From assembly GCA_002352665.1 (NCBI GenBank), contig DEIV01000080.1, forward strand, positions 36,142 through 88,274: a stretch of DNA of 52,133 nucleotides. The letters run 5' to 3'. Of the stretch, positions 1-7,130 are shown one piece after another. Source of the stretch: Flavobacteriaceae bacterium UBA2765. GTDB lineage: Bacteria; Bacteroidota; Bacteroidia; Flavobacteriales; Flavobacteriaceae. Position 1 is the first letter of the stretch, and every line of letters starts with the position of its first letter. Made by a program: the position numbers and the translations under genes. The notes below the pieces were generated by a model. It did not search any database. It saw only the letters and a list, made by a program, of their open reading frames with translations, and was not told where the DNA came from.

Positions 1-63
1 TAAAAACCCTTCCGCCATTTGGCTGCGGCAAGAGTTTCCGGTACAAAGGATTAGTATTTTAAT
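1..63 (-). pseudogene. 5' fragment of a second arsC (arsenate reductase), runs off the window edge
   Basis: The complement of these bases encodes KILILCTGNSCRSQMAEGFL, identical at the protein level to the N-terminus of the complete ArsC at 4614-5030, P-loop included. At the DNA level the two stretches are roughly 80 percent identical by eye. The codon at the ATG position of the complete copy is ATT here (61-63), and no in-frame ATG, GTG or TTG lies just upstream. The copy therefore either uses a rare ATT start or is decaying. The rest lies outside the window, so whether it is a fragment or a whole diverged paralogue cannot be told. Both copies point the same way and bracket the 4.5-kb cassette that follows. 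Confidence 0.75.
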
Positions 64-118
64 GGTTATTCGGCCTTAATAACATTGAATTATTAAAAAA
101 ACAATAAAATATTTTGTA

Positions 119-126
119 CCCCCCCC
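119..126. repeat. Homopolymeric tract of eight C
   Basis: A run of eight C in a very AT-rich stretch, about 295 bases upstream of the gene at 421. Long C or G runs are prone to slippage and serve as phase-variation switches in some bacteria. No promoter was recognised around this one, so a role is conjecture. Confidence 0.4.
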
Positions 127-158
127 ATTTTTTTATATCTTACGTGGGATAATATGAG

Positions 159-205
159 AGACATGTGTCTTACACAATAATGTGTAATGGTATATGTCTT
201 TTTTT
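159..205 (+). terminator. Two-part hairpin followed by a T tract
   Basis: An outer stem (AGACAT 159-164 with ATGTCT 194-199) encloses a perfect 7-bp inner stem (TTACACA 170-176 with TGTGTAA 181-187, loop 177-180). Seven T follow directly at 199-205. On the + strand this has the shape of an intrinsic terminator or leader attenuator. No + strand gene was recognised upstream, so it may end a short transcript or form part of the leader of the gene at 421. Confidence 0.45.
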
Positions 206-220
206 GTTTAAAAAATGAAA

Positions 221-327
221 CCTCTGGTTAGAGGTAAATAAAATAAAAATCGTTCAAAACATCTAATTTAAAACCTTTGCCTATGAATAGTTAAAAGCCC
301 AATAACCAGAGGAAGTATTGCAAAGGT
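221..327 (+). ncRNA. Possible structured leader with interlocking (pseudoknot-order) helices
   Basis: Two complementary pairs alternate along the strand. CCTCTGGTTA (221-230) pairs with TAACCAGAGG (303-312), and ACCTTTGC (273-280) pairs with GCAAAGGT (320-327). The order A-B-A'-B' is that of a pseudoknot. A competing local hairpin (CCTC 221-224 with GAGG 231-234) could make it a switch. Further small hairpins lie downstream, GAGCA/TGCTC near 361-373 and AACCT/AGGTT near 387-403, just before the ATG at 421. No known riboswitch class was recognised. The remainder of the gene-free stretch 64-420 is AT-rich with no TAnnTTTG box seen on the + strand. Confidence 0.3.
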
Positions 328-420
328 AATACACCTCGTAGTTTTAACAAAGTTTTAATGAGCATAATGCTCAAAAAATATTAAACAACCTAGTTTATAG
401 GTTATAAAATTTTAGAAATT

Positions 421-990
421 ATGAAAATAAAAATTTTATTTATTGCAATTATTACTTCTCTAACACTCTTATCTTTCAGTACTATCGGAATATACAAATC
501 TGATAAGATAATAGAGAAAAACACACTAGATATGAATTTAGAGGGAGAAAAAACTATTTTAGCAGAGTACTATTCAAATCTAATAAAAGATGAAATTGAT
601 AGGCGTTTCAACGAAAGTAAAGATGGAACTATAAATGAAAAAGAAATGTTTAGTTCTGTACTTTCATCTTTTTCTAAGTATTCTGTCAACAGGAACGTAT
701 CTAATGTGAAAATTGAAAATAATACTCTAGATTTAAAATTAGCAAAGAAAAAGGCTATTTTAGCAAATTACTATTCAGATTTAACAAAGGGTGCTATTGA
801 CAGATGGTTTAGTGAGAATAGTTCTTTAAATATAGAGGGAATAATTAGTTTTATTCCAGAGACTGAGTATGGCTGTGCCTACACTGAAAGCAATTGTACC
901 GGAGGGCAAGTTTGTGGTGTTTCTAGACTATACGCTTCAACTTTTGGTTATGCTTCATTTAGTGGAGAAAATGGGGGAGGGTGTGAGTAG
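421..990 (+). CDS. Small exported protein with internal duplication and Cys-rich tail
   Basis: The family was not recognised. The 189-residue product begins with a basic-hydrophobic segment (about residues 1-24) that looks like a signal peptide or membrane anchor. Residues 34-66 and 101-133 are an internal duplication that aligns without gaps (19 of 33 identical; both start NTLD and share ILA-YYS-L-K-IDR-F). The tail, residues 151-189, holds four Cys (C152, C159, C165, C188), a GG pair and a Gly-rich end (GENGGGCE). Short exported proteins with Cys/Gly-rich tails beside outer-membrane barrel genes are common in Bacteroidetes, for example NVEALA-type peptides, which this resembles only in architecture. 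It is the first gene of a cassette with 1066 and 1872. The hairpin at 1019-1050 could let it be expressed above its neighbours. A bioactive or secreted peptide precursor is inferred, not shown. Confidence 0.75.
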   Translation: MKIKILFIAIITSLTLLSFSTIGIYKSDKIIEKNTLDMNLEGEKTILAEYYSNLIKDEIDRRFNESKDGTINEKEMFSSVLSSFSKYSVNRNVSNVKIENNTLDLKLAKKKAILANYYSDLTKGAIDRWFSENSSLNIEGIISFIPETEYGCAYTESNCTGGQVCGVSRLYASTFGYASFSGENGGGCE

Positions 991-1018
991 GTGTAATCAA
1001 AAATTTATAAATTAACCT

Positions 1019-1050
1019 ATAGGTGTTAATACAGTTGTCTTAACACCTAT
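1019..1050 (+). terminator. Perfect 11-bp intergenic hairpin
   Basis: ATAGGTGTTAA (1019-1029) pairs with TTAACACCTAT (1040-1050) over a 10-base loop, followed by TTTAAAAC. It fills the gap between the stop at 990 and the start at 1066. It may act as a leaky terminator or 3' stabiliser that gives the short first gene more transcript than the two genes behind it. Confidence 0.5.
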
Positions 1051-1065
1051 TTTAAAACATTTGAT

Positions 1066-1830
1066 ATGAATTTTAAACTTATAATTTTAACTTTTGTGCT
1101 TTTCTTTTTTAATACTACCTTTTCACAACAAAAAGAACTTCATATTGAATACAATTTTTATTTTAAGGATTATTATCCCGAAGAAAGGCAAATAAGCGTA
1201 ATTGCCAACCATAAAGAATCACGCTCTACTGTAACGAGAACAATCATGTTTAAAGAATCTGGATCTTCTAGTTTTGAACCGAAATCATTCTATAAGCATT
1301 TCTTTAAAACTAAAGATTCTATAATTTACAGAGAAACTAACGGTCATGGAGATCCTTTTTTTATAGCAGAACCACTTCATCAATTTGAGTGGGTGTTAAC
1401 CGGTAATTCTAAAACAATTCTAAAGTATAATTGCCAAGAAGCAACCACTTCTTATCGCGGAAGAGATTATATTGCTTATTTTACAACAAAAATTCCTTTT
1501 AAAGCGGCTCCATGGAAATTTCATGGTCTACCTGGTGTTATGCTAGCCGTAAAAACACCTGATGATCACATCAAAATTCAGGCACGTACACTACAAATCA
1601 AACCTTATTCCGGTGAGATAGAAAATCCATATCCCGATATAAAAGAGCTTATAACTTATGCAGAATTTAGAAAAATTTATATAAAATCATCAGAAGATTT
1701 TAGAAACAAATTCCAAAGCCAACTTTCTTCAATTGGAAAAAAAAATCAATCTATGGGCAAACCAAGAATACGTTCAGAATTACGTATGGAGATTATTATT
1801 GAAGGCAATGGCGGCTATGAAAACCCATGA
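1066..1830 (+). CDS. GLPGLI family protein
   Basis: The 254-residue product starts with a signal peptide (hydrophobic residues 3-20, then QQ), so it is exported. The family signature is present: YNCQ near residue 121, RGRDYIAYFT at about 131-140, IPF, then APWKFHGLPG with GLPG at 154-157 followed by hydrophobics. GLPGLI proteins are a Bacteroidetes family of unknown biochemical role, commonly encoded next to CarboxypepD_reg/beta-barrel outer-membrane proteins, exactly as here (1872). The 3' end overlaps an ATG in the arrangement ATGA (1827-1830), which suggests translational coupling to what follows. Function beyond an envelope role tied to the neighbouring barrel is unknown. Confidence 0.85.
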   Translation: MNFKLIILTFVLFFFNTTFSQQKELHIEYNFYFKDYYPEERQISVIANHKESRSTVTRTIMFKESGSSSFEPKSFYKHFFKTKDSIIYRETNGHGDPFFIAEPLHQFEWVLTGNSKTILKYNCQEATTSYRGRDYIAYFTTKIPFKAAPWKFHGLPGVMLAVKTPDDHIKIQARTLQIKPYSGEIENPYPDIKELITYAEFRKIYIKSSEDFRNKFQSQLSSIGKKNQSMGKPRIRSELRMEIIIEGNGGYENP

Positions 1831-1868
1831 GAAAGTACGTACTGCTACTTTGGTGTAACCAAATTTGA
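1827..1868 (+). other. 13-codon reading frame between the GLPGLI gene and the barrel gene
   Basis: An ATG overlapping the GLPGLI stop (ATGA) opens a frame MRKYVLLLWCNQI that ends at TGA 1866-1868. Three bases later, in the same frame, the TTG start of the barrel gene opens MKKLLLLLFC. The two N-termini look alike (M-basic-K-x-x-LLL-aromatic-C). The first may be the original coupled start, now cut off by a stop, or a coupling mini-cistron. Confidence 0.3.
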
Positions 1869-1871
1869 AAT

Positions 1872-4523
1872 TTGAAAAAACTACTTCTTTTATTATTTTG
1901 CCTGTTTTGTGTTATTGAAGCTACAGCTCAGAAAGAAATAACCATTACAGGTATTGTAAAGGATGTAAAGGGCAAACCTTTATCCTATATTGATGTCCTT
2001 TTAAAAAAAAACGATAGTTTAAAGCCAATAGTTGCCTATGCCATTACAGATAATTTTGGTAGATTTAAGATAATACATCAAACTAAACTAAACGAAGCCC
2101 TTCTAGAAACATCTTCTATTACCTATGAAAGTAAAACTTTAGTTTTGAAAATTACTCAAAACACACAAAGGTTTAAAAAAGATATAATTTTACAGGAACG
2201 TATAGTAGCACTGCAAGAAGTAGAAATTAGTGCTGCACCCAGAGTTCGGGTTAAAAATGATACTACTTCATTTAATATAGATAAACTAACAAATGGAACA
2301 GAACGCGTAGTAGAAGAAATCTTAAAAAAACTACCTGGTATTACTATAAATGACAAGGGCAGGTTAAAATTTAAAGGAAAAGATGTCCGCAATGTTTTGT
2401 TGGATGGTGATAATCTTTTTAACGGTAATTACACGGTAGGTACAAAAAATATTAATGCAAACCACATTGAAGGTGTTGAAGCTATCGAAAATTTTGAAAA
2501 CAATCCGTTGTTACAAGGATTGAGTCAAAATGATGAAGTTGCTTTAAATTTAAAATTTGGCAATGGAATATCTCTTTCAGGAAATGCTGAATTGTCATAT
2601 GCCACTAAAAATCGTTTTGCTGCCAATACTACTGCTATTGCTGTTTCTAAAAGAATTAAAGCTTTTTCAATAGTTTCTTATAACACTATAGGCGAACAAA
2701 ACGGTGAACAATTTGACGCAGTAAGCTTTGTTCAAAATTTAAGAAAAAAAAATACAATTGGGTTAACAGCACGTAGCTATATAGGCGATAACAGTAGTTC
2801 AATTCCAAAAAATAATAGTGTTTCAAATAATGAATTTATGGGTAGTCTTAATATTCTCCCAAAGCTATCAGATACTAAAACTTTACGATTAAATATTGAT
2901 GCATTGTCCAATAAATCTTTAGAACTCAATGAATCATTAACCATAATTGGAATTGACACCAATAATCCAATCCGTATTGAGCAAACAAATAGTAACTTAA
3001 TTAAACCATTTTATCTTAACTCCAGTTTAATGTTTCAAAAATTTATTTCTGGGAAAAGCTCTTGGACCACGAATTTTAAATTCTCAAAACTTAGAACTGA
3101 TAAGCAGCTACTGGGTATCCGTAATGATGAAGAACAAGGAGAAAATACTTTATTTAAAGAGCTATTTTTATCAAACAATACCATATACACATACCGTATC
3201 AACGAAAAAAGTGCTCTAAAATTAGAGGGACTTGCGGTTTTCAGTGAAAAACCAGAAAATTTGACTTTGTTTTCAGGTATCGACTTCGTTACGAACTCAA
3301 TTGTTGAGGGTACTAAAAATAATCAAAACGTAAACTCAAAGAAACGTAGCATTCAATTGTTGGCTAACTATTTTAAAAAGTATAGAAAAAAAGATAAGTT
3401 TAATTTGAAATTTAATTTCAACTATTTTAGTAATAGTTTAAATAGTAATCTAACAAATTCTAATGAAAGTACTACTTTTCAAAATCATATAAATTACTCC
3501 GTTTTTCTACCGAAAATTACCACCGATTATTTTTTTAAACAAAAAAACTTTAGCCTTAGACCAGTTTTGAATGCTAAATTATACTCATATGCTTATGCCG
3601 ATAAAATAACGTTGAGTAATCAGAATAATAATGAACTTTTATTTGACGCTTCAATTCTATTACAATACAATCTTGGTGAAAAAAATACCATATCAACTAG
3701 ATTAGGTCACTACAATAATATTCCAAAAGAAGAAAATCTTTATACAGATTTTATATTACGTTCGAATAGAGTACTTCAAAATAATGTATTAAACTTTGAT
3801 AAACTTACCTCTAATAGCCTGAATATTTCTTATCGTTACGAAAATTTAACTAAAAATACTGACATTAGATTTGGTTTTAGTTATGAAAAAGAAGACAATG
3901 CCTACCTTTCTGTCAATACTATTGACGACAAAATTTCTTTAGTAACTAACTTTCTTCAAGACAATGAGGTTGAAAATAGAATTTGGAATTTCTCATTCAC
4001 CAAATACGTGAGTTCTCTACGTTCCACTATTCGCTTTAATAGTATATATAACCGCTCTAATTACTTTAATCTTATCAATGACTCAAAATTGAGATTTAAT
4101 AAAAGAGAATCGATAAATGCTACTCTAAGTATTGGCACTTCATTTATTGGTAAATTTTTATTTGGCAATAACTTGTCTTATACTCAGACCAACTTTTCAA
4201 CTCAAGGAGTACATGGTTTTAAAAATCAAGGTATAACCAATAGTTTTGATATATCGTATGTATCTAATGAACGTTTTAGAATAGATGCAGACATCAATTA
4301 TTTACTCCCGAATATTAATAATCGTGAAAGCTATACATTAAACTTGAATGCCTCAATAAATTTGCAGAATAAAAAGAAAACAATTAATTACATTCTCGAA
4401 GGTAGAAATTTATTAAATCAATCTCAATTGAGAATAATAAACAACACAGATTTTTCAACTACTTCGACGTCAGAATCATTGTTTGAACGTCTTTTTCTAT
4501 TTACTGTTAAATTTAAATACTAA
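1872..4523 (+). CDS. Outer-membrane beta-barrel protein with carboxypeptidase-like regulatory domain
   Basis: The 883-residue product has a signal peptide (LLLLLFCLF core, ending near ATAQ), then a CarboxypepD_reg-like domain (about 23-110, with ITGIVKD and GRFKI). A plug-like segment follows at about 125-230, including the motif LLDGDNLF. The rest is a long beta-barrel with alternating aromatic/polar strands ending in an aromatic residue (VKFKY), as outer-membrane barrels do. It belongs with TonB-receptor-like barrels of the OMP_b-brl group, although no clear TonB box was seen. The start is TTG; an ATG 45 bases upstream is in frame but separated by a stop. It is the third gene of the cassette with 421 and 1066. 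Likely role: import or export of a specific molecule, possibly the product of the 421 gene (inference). Confidence 0.8.
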   Translation: MKKLLLLLFCLFCVIEATAQKEITITGIVKDVKGKPLSYIDVLLKKNDSLKPIVAYAITDNFGRFKIIHQTKLNEALLETSSITYESKTLVLKITQNTQRFKKDIILQERIVALQEVEISAAPRVRVKNDTTSFNIDKLTNGTERVVEEILKKLPGITINDKGRLKFKGKDVRNVLLDGDNLFNGNYTVGTKNINANHIEGVEAIENFENNPLLQGLSQNDEVALNLKFGNGISLSGNAELSYATKNRFAANTTAIAVSKRIKAFSIVSYNTIGEQNGEQFDAVSFVQNLRKKNTIGLTARSYIGDNSSSIPKNNSVSNNEFMGSLNILPKLSDTKTLRLNIDALSNKSLELNESLTIIGIDTNNPIRIEQTNSNLIKPFYLNSSLMFQKFISGKSSWTTNFKFSKLRTDKQLLGIRNDEEQGENTLFKELFLSNNTIYTYRINEKSALKLEGLAVFSEKPENLTLFSGIDFVTNSIVEGTKNNQNVNSKKRSIQLLANYFKKYRKKDKFNLKFNFNYFSNSLNSNLTNSNESTTFQNHINYSVFLPKITTDYFFKQKNFSLRPVLNAKLYSYAYADKITLSNQNNNELLFDASILLQYNLGEKNTISTRLGHYNNIPKEENLYTDFILRSNRVLQNNVLNFDKLTSNSLNISYRYENLTKNTDIRFGFSYEKEDNAYLSVNTIDDKISLVTNFLQDNEVENRIWNFSFTKYVSSLRSTIRFNSIYNRSNYFNLINDSKLRFNKRESINATLSIGTSFIGKFLFGNNLSYTQTNFSTQGVHGFKNQGITNSFDISYVSNERFRIDADINYLLPNINNRESYTLNLNASINLQNKKKTINYILEGRNLLNQSQLRIINNTDFSTTSTSESLFERLFLFTVKFKY

Positions 4524-4613
4524 ATAAAGTTAAATAAAAAGTGGACGGGTGGTTTTATTGTTGGGAAGGCGATGTCCTCTCCCCAACCATTCTCCGTAGG
4601 AAAGAGACTCAAA

Positions 4614-5030
4614 TCAAACTAAATTTTCTAGATAAAACTTATAAAAACCCCTTTTTATTTCATCACGAATTCTTCTAAATTCACTGTAAATTTCTTCTTC
4701 TGTACCCGTAGCATCCGCAGGGTCATCAAATCCGATGTGAATACTGTTTTTCACCTCTCCTAAAAATGTCGGACAACTTTCTTTTGCACCACCACAAACT
4801 GAAATTACATAGTCAAATTCATCCTTTAAGAATTCATCTACTTTTTTTGGATAATTATCCGTTAAATCAATATCTAATTCTTTCATTACCTCAACAGCTT
4901 TAGGATGGACTTCCGTACTTGGTTCAGTTCCTGCAGAATGTACTTCTAAATTTGCATCAAACGATTTTAAAAACCCTTCCGCCATTTGGCTACGACATGA
5001 ATTACCGGTACATAATATTAATATTTTCAT
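4614..5030 (-). CDS. arsC: Arsenate reductase, thioredoxin-coupled, low-molecular-weight phosphatase fold
   Basis: The 138-residue protein should reduce arsenate to arsenite in the cytoplasm. The phosphatase P-loop CTGNSCR (C7 nucleophile to R13) is at the N-terminus. A second redox pair, C79 and C86 in CGGAKESCP, has the CX6C spacing of Staphylococcus-type ArsC, which passes a disulfide along the protein to thioredoxin. The DPAD-like acid loop is present (DDPAD near 116-120). It is the last gene of the ars operon, 55 bases after acr3, whose product would export the arsenite formed. A partial second copy is at 1-63. Confidence 0.93.
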   Translation of the reverse strand: MKILILCTGNSCRSQMAEGFLKSFDANLEVHSAGTEPSTEVHPKAVEVMKELDIDLTDNYPKKVDEFLKDEFDYVISVCGGAKESCPTFLGEVKNSIHIGFDDPADATGTEEEIYSEFRRIRDEIKRGFYKFYLENLV

Positions 5031-5085
5031 AGTTATTGAATGTGATTGTTATTTATCTTATCAAAGTTGATATGCATTATTCAAA

Positions 5086-6114
5086 TCAGTATATTTTTTT
5101 CTTTAAAAATAATGCAACATTAACCAGAGCAATGAGCACTGGAACTTCAACTAACGGACCAATAACCCCGGCAAATGCTTGTGGTGAATTTAATCCGAAA
5201 ACCGCAATGGCAACGGCAATAGCAAGTTCAAAATTATTTCCTGTAGCGGTAAAAGCTACTGAGGCATTTCTTTTATAATCAATACCTATCCATTTACCCG
5301 TAAAAAAGCTAACAAAAAACATAATTATAAAATAAATAACCAGAGGTATTGCAATGCGAATTACATCCAACGGAAGTTGTGTGATCATATCACCTTTTAA
5401 ACTAAACATTAATACAATAGTTGCCAATAAAGCGATTAAAGTAATGGGAGAGATAAAGGGAATAAATTTTCTATTATACCAATCTTTTCCCTTTCTTTTA
5501 GTAAGTATTTCTCTACTTAAATACCCAGCTAAAAATGGAATACCTAAGTAAATCAACACACTTTTTGCCACTTCTATTATTGAAATATCAACCACAAAAC
5601 TTTGTAGACCAAAGTATTTAGGCAGCACTGTAATAAAAAGCCATGCATAAAAACTATAGGTAAGCACTTGAAAAATACTGTTTAAGGCTATTAAAGTTGC
5701 TCCATATTCTCTACTACCTCCGGCCAAATCGTTCCAAACTATTACCATGGCAATACATCTAGCCAAACCAATCAATATCAAACCTGTCATATAACCGGGA
5801 TGATTGGGTAAAAATATAATCGCCAGTACAAACATTAAAATTGGTCCTACAATCCAATTTAAAACCAATGACATGGTCATTAATTTGGTATCTTTAAATA
5901 CTTGAGGAATTAATTTATAATCAACTTTTGCCAATGGTGGATACATCATTAAAATCAAACCTATGGCCAACGGTATATTTGTTGATCCTACAGATAACCA
6001 TTCGGTATAACTAGCCATACCCGGAAAAATTACGCCCAACCCTACACCAATGGCCATGGCTAAAAAAATCCATAGCGTTAAATACCTGTCTAATAATTTA
6101 AGTCTTTTTTTCAT
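5086..6114 (-). CDS. acr3: ACR3-type arsenite efflux permease
   Basis: The product is about 342 residues of mostly hydrophobic sequence with roughly ten membrane spans, as usual for ACR3. It exports arsenite (and possibly antimonite) across the inner membrane. Family motifs seen are NWIVGP near 86-91, LARCIAMV with the conserved Cys at 120, WNDLAGG, and TATGNNFELAIA near the C-terminus carrying the conserved Glu. The start was set at ATG 6114 (MKKRLKLLDRYL), which matches the family. A longer frame from 6150 would run into the preceding gene. It lies 8 bases after the DUF6428 gene, inside the ars operon. Confidence 0.93.
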   Translation of the reverse strand: MKKRLKLLDRYLTLWIFLAMAIGVGLGVIFPGMASYTEWLSVGSTNIPLAIGLILMMYPPLAKVDYKLIPQVFKDTKLMTMSLVLNWIVGPILMFVLAIIFLPNHPGYMTGLILIGLARCIAMVIVWNDLAGGSREYGATLIALNSIFQVLTYSFYAWLFITVLPKYFGLQSFVVDISIIEVAKSVLIYLGIPFLAGYLSREILTKRKGKDWYNRKFIPFISPITLIALLATIVLMFSLKGDMITQLPLDVIRIAIPLVIYFIIMFFVSFFTGKWIGIDYKRNASVAFTATGNNFELAIAVAIAVFGLNSPQAFAGVIGPLVEVPVLIALVNVALFLKKKIY

Positions 6115-6122
6115 TTTCCATC

Positions 6123-6614
6123 TTAGCAACAACTGGTGCCTGTACAACAAGATTCTTCTTTTGTTTCTGAATTATCTTCGACTAAGACTCCACAAATATC
6201 AGGTGCTTTACAACCTGTTTCTATAGTATGTAATTTTACAATGAGTTGGTCAGTTTCTGAAATAGTACCCGTTATAGAAAGAATAGAGGTGTGAAAATCG
6301 GCATTTCCGAATTCTACTTTCACCTCGGTTTCTAGCCATAAAGGTCTTATGCTATCAACACGTTCAATAATATCTATTACCTTATCTACAGTCATATAAT
6401 CCTCTTTTCCTATTTCTTTAGGACTTTCCCACAATTGAAAATGTGTTTCTTTCCAATCGTTTGTGCTTCCACCACAATCCACAGTTTCAAAAGCTACATT
6501 TTTTATTTCTGTAAGGTGATAATTTGTCCCTGCAATTTTATTAGCTGCATATTCAAATAATAAGGCTTTGTTTCTGTTGTTTTTTAATATTGTTAAAATT
6601 TCTTTTACGTTCAT
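6123..6614 (-). CDS. DUF6428 family protein of the ars operon, with Cys-rich C-terminus
   Basis: The 163-residue soluble protein belongs to DUF6428, an uncharacterised family found in Bacteroidetes arsenic operons. Visible features are a CGGSTNDW segment near residue 47, TGCKAPDICG near 133-142, and a final SCCTGTSCC (C156, C157, C162, C163). The paired Cys suggest binding of a soft metal or arsenite, but no function is established. It sits between the GNAT gene (12-base gap) and acr3 (8-base gap), which fits a role as arsenic chaperone or modifier. Confidence 0.8.
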   Translation of the reverse strand: MNVKEILTILKNNRNKALLFEYAANKIAGTNYHLTEIKNVAFETVDCGGSTNDWKETHFQLWESPKEIGKEDYMTVDKVIDIIERVDSIRPLWLETEVKVEFGNADFHTSILSITGTISETDQLIVKLHTIETGCKAPDICGVLVEDNSETKEESCCTGTSCC

Positions 6615-6626
6615 AATTTTATTATT

Positions 6627-7130
6627 TTAATTTATTCCTATTGTTTTACTTCTTCGTTCTAAAATTATATTGTTTCTCCAAGTTCCATTTTTCATTTTTC
6701 CTATTTTTTCTCGGTATCCAATTTCTCTAAAGCCTAATTTTTTATGGAGTTGTAAACTCGCAATATTCTCAGGAAATAGACCTGATTGTAAAGTCCAAAA
6801 ACCCTCTTTTTCACTCTGCTTAATCAATTCTTGCAATAAGCTAGTGCCAATTCCTTTTCCGTTATACTCAGTATCTACATAAACACTGACTTCGGCCACA
6901 CCACCATAAACGCATCGATCAGAAACTGGAGATAAGGCAGCCCAACCCATAATTTTTCCGTCTAATCTGGCCACCAATCTACAGGATTGTAAATGTGCAT
7001 TGTCCCATTTTGTCCAAGAAGGTATTTCGGTTTCAAAAGTAGCCAAACCGGTTTCTATTCCTTTTTTATAAATTTTAGAAACTAAATTCCAATCATTTTT
7101 AGACAATAAATCTATCTGTACAGTTTTCAT
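6627..7130 (-). CDS. arsN: GNAT N-acetyltransferase, ArsN/phosphinothricin acetyltransferase-like
   Basis: The 167-residue cytoplasmic GNAT enzyme contains TGLATFE near residues 28-34, the substrate-side motif of phosphinothricin (PAT) and ArsN acetyltransferases. The acetyl-CoA loop GKGIG follows at about 92-96, and N-IASLQLHKKLGF later. ArsN enzymes acetylate the amino group of organoarsenical antibiotics such as arsinothricin. Position in an ars operon supports that reading over a plain herbicide-type PAT. Its ATG overlaps the arsP stop by one base (TAATG), so the two are translationally coupled. Exact substrate is inferred. Confidence 0.8.
   Translation of the reverse strand: MKTVQIDLLSKNDWNLVSKIYKKGIETGLATFETEIPSWTKWDNAHLQSCRLVARLDGKIMGWAALSPVSDRCVYGGVAEVSVYVDTEYNGKGIGTSLLQELIKQSEKEGFWTLQSGLFPENIASLQLHKKLGFREIGYREKIGKMKNGTWRNNIILERRSKTIGIN

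Noticed and set aside
4540..4610. Terminator between the barrel gene and arsC
   Set aside because: GTTGGG/CCCAAC complementarity exists but the stem is imperfect and no T run follows on either strand.
5036..5278. 80-codon frame opposite acr3
   Set aside because: Shadow of the transporter gene, no RBS or domain.
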